Shown here: in pieces, positions 45,393 to 49,938 of the stretch
Numbering within the stretch: the stretch's first letter is position 1
Layout of the letters: every line of letters begins with the position of its first letter
Origin: Ardenticatena sp.
Lineage (GTDB): Bacteria; Chloroflexota; Anaerolineae; Ardenticatenales; Ardenticatenaceae
Length of the DNA: 49,938 bases
NCBI GenBank assembly: GCA_015487975.1
Contig: WFOS01000042.1
Location: 1-49,938 of the forward strand
Direction of reading: 5' to 3'
Notes under the pieces: generated by a model
Told to the model about the DNA's origin: nothing
The model's database searches: none
The model's input: the letters and a program-made list of their open reading frames with translations, nothing else
Program-made: the position numbers and the translations under genes

Positions 45393-46277
45393 ATGCCCGA
45401 CACGGCACGCTATCCACAACCTGTTCAATTGATGGCAACCTTGTTGAACCTGACACCCGCGCAGGCATTGCTCGCAGGGCGAGCCATCGCGTTCACCTAT
45501 CGCCGTGGTCCCCATCTGGCCCCACCGCACCAAATCGAGGGGCTGGTGCCCGAATACGAACGTCGTCTGTGCGAGCAATTGGGGCTGACATGCCACAAGC
45601 AGGTCCTCACCCAACGCGACACAGGGCGCGCCGCACTGGAAGCCGCACTTGCCCGCCAACACCCGATCCTGCTGGTGGTAGAAGGTGGCACGCTGGCACT
45701 CCACGCCCTGCACGGCGAAACCGCTGTGGTGCAAGCCACCACGTCTCGCGAAGAACGCCCCTGGCAGGCCGTCGAAGCCGCCTGGTGGCATGGATTGTAT
45801 GCTGGCACTTTCTACGAGATTGTGTGGCACTCCATCCAACCCGACTGGCCGTCGTTGTTGCGCCAAGCGCTGGTAACCAACGCGCACGAGATGTTGGTGT
45901 GCAGCGGGTGGTGGTATGGCGTGGACGGCATCGAATTTTGGAGCGAGGATGTCGTGCGCTGGCAAGACGAAGCCCAATGGCCACACAGCGCCGCCACCAT
46001 GCGTCACCAGATCGAAACCGAAGGTGCGCTTTGGCGGCAGACATTGGCAGAGGCACTGCATGCACACGCCGACATACTCGGCATTCCACCGCGACTGCTT
46101 TCAGCACTGGATGATGTCTGCACACGCTGGCATCAGGTTGGTGCTTTGCTGGCAGATGCTGCCGTGGCTGCCGATCCATCCATACTGCCCTCGTTGAGTG
46201 CCCCCATTTTGCGCCTGGCGCATGCCGAAAGCCGCTTTTGGAGTCGCATCATCGAGACTTTTGGAACAGGGATTTGA
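45393..46277 (+). CDS. Conserved hypothetical protein with BtrH-like N-terminal flavour
   Basis: The 294-residue protein starts MPDTARYPQPVQLMATLLNL after AGGGAGAG. It has an N-terminal half with EGLVPEYERRLCEQLGLTCH and HPILLVVEGGTLALHALHGE and a C-terminal helical half (MRHQIETEGALWRQTLAEAL). The layout (two-lobed, with a possible cysteine-protease-like N-terminal fold) recalls BtrH/DUF4872 proteins, but I do not see a clear catalytic motif and give no function. It overlaps the LCP gene (TGATG), so the pair is probably co-translated. Confidence 0.65.
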   Translation: MPDTARYPQPVQLMATLLNLTPAQALLAGRAIAFTYRRGPHLAPPHQIEGLVPEYERRLCEQLGLTCHKQVLTQRDTGRAALEAALARQHPILLVVEGGTLALHALHGETAVVQATTSREERPWQAVEAAWWHGLYAGTFYEIVWHSIQPDWPSLLRQALVTNAHEMLVCSGWWYGVDGIEFWSEDVVRWQDEAQWPHSAATMRHQIETEGALWRQTLAEALHAHADILGIPPRLLSALDDVCTRWHQVGALLADAAVAADPSILPSLSAPILRLAHAESRFWSRIIETFGTGI

Positions 46278-47257
46278 TGCTTATGGCGTACCGCTACCGA
46301 TCTACACGTGCCAATGATACCCCCCAACCGCCGCTGGAAGACCTTCTCTGGCCGCATGACATACTGCCGCCATCTCCACCACCAACAGCACCCCGCCGTC
46401 GTCGGGGGTGCCTGGGGCGTTGGAGTATCGTCCTATTGGTGGTTGCTATCATAACCATTTTGCTGAGCGGGTTTGTGTACTGGCAAGCGCTCGTCTTACG
46501 TGGGCCGGTACACGTGCTGATGTTGGGCATCGACCAGCGTCCTGGCGAAACGGGGCCCTTCCGTACCGATACCATGCTACTGGCACGCTTCAACCCGGCC
46601 ACGCGCCGTGTGGCGTTGCTCTCCATCCCGCGCGATTTGTGGGTCAACATCCCGACCGTGGGTGAAAACCGTATCAACACGGCACACTTTTTTGGCGGTC
46701 CAGAGCTCGCTCGCCAGACGGTTCAGCAGATAGTGGGGGTGCCCGTCCACTACTACGTGGTGGTCAATTTCGATGGCTTCACACGGATTATCGATGCCAT
46801 GGGGGGCATCGACGTGGATGTCCCCGAAACCTTGCACGACGAGAACTATCCCACCGAAGAGTACGGTATCACCACCATACACATCGAAGCCGGGCCACAG
46901 CACATGGATGGACGCACCGCGCTCATCTACGCCCGTTCGCGGTACAGCACAAACGATTTCGATCGCGCCCAACGCCAACAACAGATTCTGGCCGCCATGA
47001 AAACCCGCTTGCAAGACCCAACCACCTGGTGGCGGTTGCCCCGTGTGGCACAGGCCGTTTTCGATGCTGTCGAAAGTGATATATCGCGGCAGGAATGGGT
47101 GGCGCTGGGTGTGATCGCGTTGCGAGCCAAAGAGATTCGACGGTTCGCCATTGGGCCTGAGCAGGTAACCCCGTTCATCACAGCCAACGGCGCTTATGTC
47201 TTGCTCCCCGACTGGGATGCCATCGGTGCTGTGGTGGATGAATTTCAGCGCCAATGA
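46277..47257 (+). CDS. LytR-CpsA-Psr (LCP) family cell-wall ligase
   Basis: LCP proteins attach polysaccharides or teichoic-acid-like polymers from lipid carriers to peptidoglycan. The 326-residue protein has an N-terminal proline-rich cytoplasmic tail, a membrane segment (about 49-70, WSIVLLVVAIITILLSGFVY) and the LCP domain with FRTDTMLLARFNP (the polyprenyl-phosphate arginine/aspartate region), ALLSIPRDLWVNIP, RINTAHFFGG and the GRTALIYARSRYSTNDFDRA segment. The start may be 46277 or 46283. Its presence near Wzz-like and FemX-like genes supports a surface-polymer theme. Confidence 0.93.
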   Translation: MLMAYRYRSTRANDTPQPPLEDLLWPHDILPPSPPPTAPRRRRGCLGRWSIVLLVVAIITILLSGFVYWQALVLRGPVHVLMLGIDQRPGETGPFRTDTMLLARFNPATRRVALLSIPRDLWVNIPTVGENRINTAHFFGGPELARQTVQQIVGVPVHYYVVVNFDGFTRIIDAMGGIDVDVPETLHDENYPTEEYGITTIHIEAGPQHMDGRTALIYARSRYSTNDFDRAQRQQQILAAMKTRLQDPTTWWRLPRVAQAVFDAVESDISRQEWVALGVIALRAKEIRRFAIGPEQVTPFITANGAYVLLPDWDAIGAVVDEFQRQ

Positions 47258-47318
47258 GCGGGTGCCACGTGACGACCGGCCTTCCCAACAGAAGTGAACC
47301 ACCACGAGAGGCGCAGGT

Positions 47319-49064
47319 ATGACCTGGGTGCTCCGCTGGATGCCTGACGGCTCGCCGCCCCCCCACCAGCTCAACGCCATTGCGCCGGGGTTGGGCATGC
47401 TGAGCCCCGCCCCCGTGCATGATGATGGGTGGGTGCTGGTAGGCCACGCCCGCCTCGACGCCCGCCATGACGTGGCACGGCGCCTTGGGTGTGCGTCCAC
47501 CATGCGCGATGAGGAACTGCTGCTGGCGGCTTACCGCGCCTGGGGCGAAACCGCGTTTCAGCGACTGCGCGGCGAATGGTCGGTTGCCCTCTGGCAGGAA
47601 AACGAGCGGCGATTGGTTCTCACACGCGATCCACTTGGGCTGCGCCCACTTTTCTTTGCCCTGCTTCCCAAAGGTGGGCTGGTGGCGGGTGACCGCATCG
47701 AGGCGGTGGTTGCCCTGTTGAACACGTTTCCTCGCCCTAACTGGGCTTACCTACGCGACATCGTCAGCGGCAACGCCTGGCGAATGCGAATGGAGACAGC
47801 CTGGCACGGCGTCTATCGGCTTCCCGGCGGCTTTCTGCTGGAAGCCCACCCGCGTGCCGAGCGCCCACGTCGGGTCTACTGGTTTGGTGAGCATAGCAGC
47901 GCCTCCACCACACGCCTGGAAAACGTTGCCGGGTATACACGCCTATTGCTGGAAGAAGCCGTCCGCATACGCCTGCCACGCAACGCTGCGGTGGTTCTGC
48001 ATGGCGACCTGGCTTCGGCCATTCTGGCTGGCACAGCAGCACACCTTCATCAGGAAGGAAGTGCGCCCGCCGGGCGGTGGATACGCCTGCACACGACGTA
48101 CCCACCCACTGCCGCCACCCATCTGGAAGCGCTAGAATGCCGATTCCCCCGTGAGACGTTGGTGGTGCCGCACGACCCTTTGGATTTTCCCTCCCACACA
48201 TGGCGCACGTTGGGCAATGCCCCCTTGTTCGAACCGATGTGGGACCCCATGCTTGCGACGTGGGCAGCCATCGCAACGCACGCACGTGCCCACGGTGTGC
48301 AGGCGCTCTTGTGGAGCGACGGCGGCACAGCCGTCCTGGGTGGTATGACATACAGCCACGGCACCTTCCTGCGCGATTGGGGCTTCTGGCACTGGCCGAC
48401 CGAACTCTGGCACGCCTCCCGTGCTGGGCATCTTGCACCTGGGCGTACCCTGCGACAAGCGCTCCTGCCAGAACGCCTTGCCCGCCTGCTGGGGCGTCAG
48501 CGACCATTGGTATTGCCAACCGCCGAAATCTCGCCCACCTGGGGCGGTAAACGCCTGCTGGCTGCTTTGTTTTCTCCCACTATGACTCTGCGGCTTGAAT
48601 TCCTGCACCTCTTGCGCACACGGTTGGGCATTACCAGCCATACCCCTTTCCTGGATCTCGCCTTTGTCGAGCATATGGCAAGCCTGCCAGCACACCTGCT
48701 TGCCCGCCACGGTACCCTCGGGTGGCTGGCACGCCTAGCCTTTGCCGACCGCATTCCCGCAACCCTGCGCACGTTCCCCTCGGCGCTAACACCGCTGGCC
48801 GTGCGTGGCGTCGTTGTCCCACGCGAAATGTGGGATGACATGCGTGATCTGCTGGCACACACCGACCTTGCCCATGTGCTTCCCCCCGGCATGCAGGCAC
48901 CTCTTCACACCATCCTCGATGCCCCACACTCGCAACAACTCTGGCTCGATACAAAATTGTTCGCGCTGCTCTCCGTAGCCGCCTGGCTGCACACGTATGA
49001 AGAAAGCACCCACCACCCTGCTGCCTTCAAAGCCCTGGCGCTCACACAAGTAGCATCGTCATAG
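47319..49064 (+). CDS. Asparagine-synthetase-like protein with degraded active-site motifs
   Basis: The 581-residue protein keeps the architecture of class II amidotransferase/asparagine synthetase B. The N-terminal half has RGEWSVALWQ and LTRDPLGLRPLFFALL, matching the Ntn domain, but there is no Cys at position 2 (it starts MTWVLRWMP). In the C-terminal half, the PP-loop SGGLDSS is replaced by LHGDLASAILAG, while the later TPFLDLAFVEHMASLP motif is retained. So glutaminase activity should be lost and ATP-pyrophosphatase activity is doubtful. It could be a pseudoenzyme, or a divergent amide-forming enzyme. It is 61 bases after the LCP gene. Confidence 0.8.
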   Translation: MTWVLRWMPDGSPPPHQLNAIAPGLGMLSPAPVHDDGWVLVGHARLDARHDVARRLGCASTMRDEELLLAAYRAWGETAFQRLRGEWSVALWQENERRLVLTRDPLGLRPLFFALLPKGGLVAGDRIEAVVALLNTFPRPNWAYLRDIVSGNAWRMRMETAWHGVYRLPGGFLLEAHPRAERPRRVYWFGEHSSASTTRLENVAGYTRLLLEEAVRIRLPRNAAVVLHGDLASAILAGTAAHLHQEGSAPAGRWIRLHTTYPPTAATHLEALECRFPRETLVVPHDPLDFPSHTWRTLGNAPLFEPMWDPMLATWAAIATHARAHGVQALLWSDGGTAVLGGMTYSHGTFLRDWGFWHWPTELWHASRAGHLAPGRTLRQALLPERLARLLGRQRPLVLPTAEISPTWGGKRLLAALFSPTMTLRLEFLHLLRTRLGITSHTPFLDLAFVEHMASLPAHLLARHGTLGWLARLAFADRIPATLRTFPSALTPLAVRGVVVPREMWDDMRDLLAHTDLAHVLPPGMQAPLHTILDAPHSQQLWLDTKLFALLSVAAWLHTYEESTHHPAAFKALALTQVASS

Positions 49065-49127
49065 GCTTGTGAGATTGCCTTCATCGCCATATACTGGTCT
49101 CACCGCACGCAAGGAGGAGAGAGCCAC

Positions 49128-49938
49128 ATGCCAGAGAGAATGCCACATGGCAGCAGGCAATCGCCCATGGCACTGCGTCATACGACTCGCCGCACATGGG
49201 GCAGTATGGTGGCAATACTGCTGGCAGGCATGGGCTTGCTTGTGGGTCTGGCCATGTATGCCCAGGCAGCCCCACAAGCCGAAGTGGATTTGATTCTCTT
49301 TCAAGGCGCCTGGGAAAGCGATGGCGTTCATCTGGTCTGGATTACAGGTTCCGAAGAAAACCACATGGCATTCTACCTTTACCGTTATACCGATACCCTC
49401 CCCATCGAGGATGTCTATTTCGAAGCCGACCTTGTGGAATACTTTCCAGCCTTTTCGCCCTGCCAATCGGTCAGTGGCAACACCTACACATACGTTGACA
49501 CAGACGTAGACCCCGCGAATGGTGTGTACCACTACTGGCTGGAAAGTGTCGATTGCAATGGCGAAGGCACGATTGGCGGAGACGCATATATCGTGGTGCA
49601 ATGGCAGGGCGGCACTACACCAACAGCTTCCCCCACCGCGGGGGCTACGGCTACGGCCACCGCTACGGCTACCGCTACACCATCGCCGTCGCCATCAGCC
49701 TCGCCCACACCAGCCACATCCCCCACGCCGACAGACACACTCACCGCTACCATCACGCCAACAAGCACACCGACGCCCACCTCGACAACGAACACCACAC
49801 CAACGCCAAGCGCCACTGCCACGAACACGCCATCCCCATCGCCGCTTGCGAGTGTATCACCATCGCCTGCTCCCACCCACACACCCATTCCGACGGTGCT
49901 GTTGCCCTCGCCAACGCTGGGACTGCCGCCCACGCACC
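49128..49938 (+). CDS. Secreted or anchored protein with FN3-like domain and Pro/Thr-rich region (cut by window edge)
   Basis: A frame opens at ATG 49128 after AAGGAGG and stays open for 270 codons to the right edge. The first about 48 residues form a signal peptide or anchor (MVAILLAGMGLLVGLAMYAQA). A beta-rich region follows (DGVHLVWITGSEENHMAFYL; YHYWLESVDCNGEGTIGGDA), resembling a fibronectin-type-III-like fold. From about residue 165 it becomes a Thr/Pro/Ser/Ala linker, including alternating AT and PSPS runs. This resembles Chloroflexota exported proteins. The C-terminus is not seen; function unknown. Confidence 0.8.
   Translation, partial: MPERMPHGSRQSPMALRHTTRRTWGSMVAILLAGMGLLVGLAMYAQAAPQAEVDLILFQGAWESDGVHLVWITGSEENHMAFYLYRYTDTLPIEDVYFEADLVEYFPAFSPCQSVSGNTYTYVDTDVDPANGVYHYWLESVDCNGEGTIGGDAYIVVQWQGGTTPTASPTAGATATATATATATPSPSPSASPTPATSPTPTDTLTATITPTSTPTPTSTTNTTPTPSATATNTPSPSPLASVSPSPAPTHTPIPTVLLPSPTLGLPPTH
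49633..49938. repeat. Low-complexity Pro/Thr/Ser codon repeat region
   Basis: This part of the truncated secreted protein gene is built of near-repeats of GCTACG/GCTACC (49642-49677), then mixed ACG CCN and TCG CCN codons encoding Ala-Thr, Pro-Ser and Thr-Pro. It continues to the right edge. The minus-strand open frame across it (Val/Gly-rich) is a by-product of the composition. Confidence 0.85.

Noticed and set aside
49532..49933. Minus-strand Val/Gly-rich open frame at the right edge
   Set aside because: It is the reverse of the Pro/Thr-rich low-complexity coding region and has no independent support.

Overview
The window looks like chromosomal DNA from a thermophilic or moderately thermophilic member of the Chloroflexota, probably Ardenticatena- or Anaerolineae-like. 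The evidence is indirect: moderately high G+C, compact operons with strong GGAGG-type ribosome sites, secreted proteins with long Pro/Thr-rich linkers behind the signal peptide, and a gene mix (SAM-cycle operon, HD-less Cmr2, ScpA, DUF6391-like protein) that suits this phylum. No rRNA, tRNA or other taxonomic marker is present, so the assignment is inference.

Layout: 1-900 is an insertion-sequence graveyard (IS1634-, IS630- and IS1-like transposase remnants). A sigma70-like promoter (909-937) and a SAM-I riboswitch with terminator (966-1113) then drive mtnA-pfkB-ahcY-metK, an operon that makes SAM and recycles its by-products. On the minus strand, iscS-mnmA and three small membrane/coiled-coil genes (9125 down to 5895) supply tRNA 2-thiouridine. 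An alpha/beta hydrolase and a NarL-type two-component pair follow.

The most interesting block is 11686-20419: a zinc-ribbon/TerB-like gene, then a complete type III-B effector operon in the order cmr2-cmr3-cmr1-cmr4-cmr5-cmr6, a CARF effector whose C-terminus resembles a RelE toxin, and a small Csx15-like protein, a candidate ring nuclease. Cmr2 lacks the HD nuclease but keeps GGDD, and Cmr4 keeps the target-RNA-cleaving Asp26, so the expected output is RNA cleavage plus cyclic oligoadenylate signalling. Cmr6 carries a C-terminal cold-shock (RNA-binding) domain, an unusual fusion. No CRISPR array, cas6, cas1 or cas2 lies in the window, so guide RNA must come from elsewhere.

From 20447 to 24893 (minus strand) lies a TPP-riboswitch-controlled thiamine operon, thiC-thiO-thiS-thiG and a ThiE/TenI paralogue that looks more like the thiazole tautomerase TenI. 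Then come a lipoprotein gene pair and, divergently, a fused double ECF-type ATPase; tpiA-scpA; and a minus-strand operon of a molybdenum hydroxylase large subunit, an inositol-monophosphatase-like phosphatase, a Na/Pi-cotransporter-like protein and a tandem universal stress protein.

The rest (35382-49938) holds dtd, a multi-pass membrane protein, a prepilin peptidase, panB and a panE-like gene, a FemX-like ligase with a Wzz-like protein, an MBL hydrolase, relA/spoT, a DUF6391-like protein, an unknown protein, an LCP-family ligase, an asparagine-synthetase-like protein with degraded active-site motifs, and a secreted Pro/Thr-rich protein cut by the right edge. No gene-free stretch longer than about 300 bases exists apart from the riboswitch region; 35110-35381 (272 bases) holds a promoter and a hairpin.
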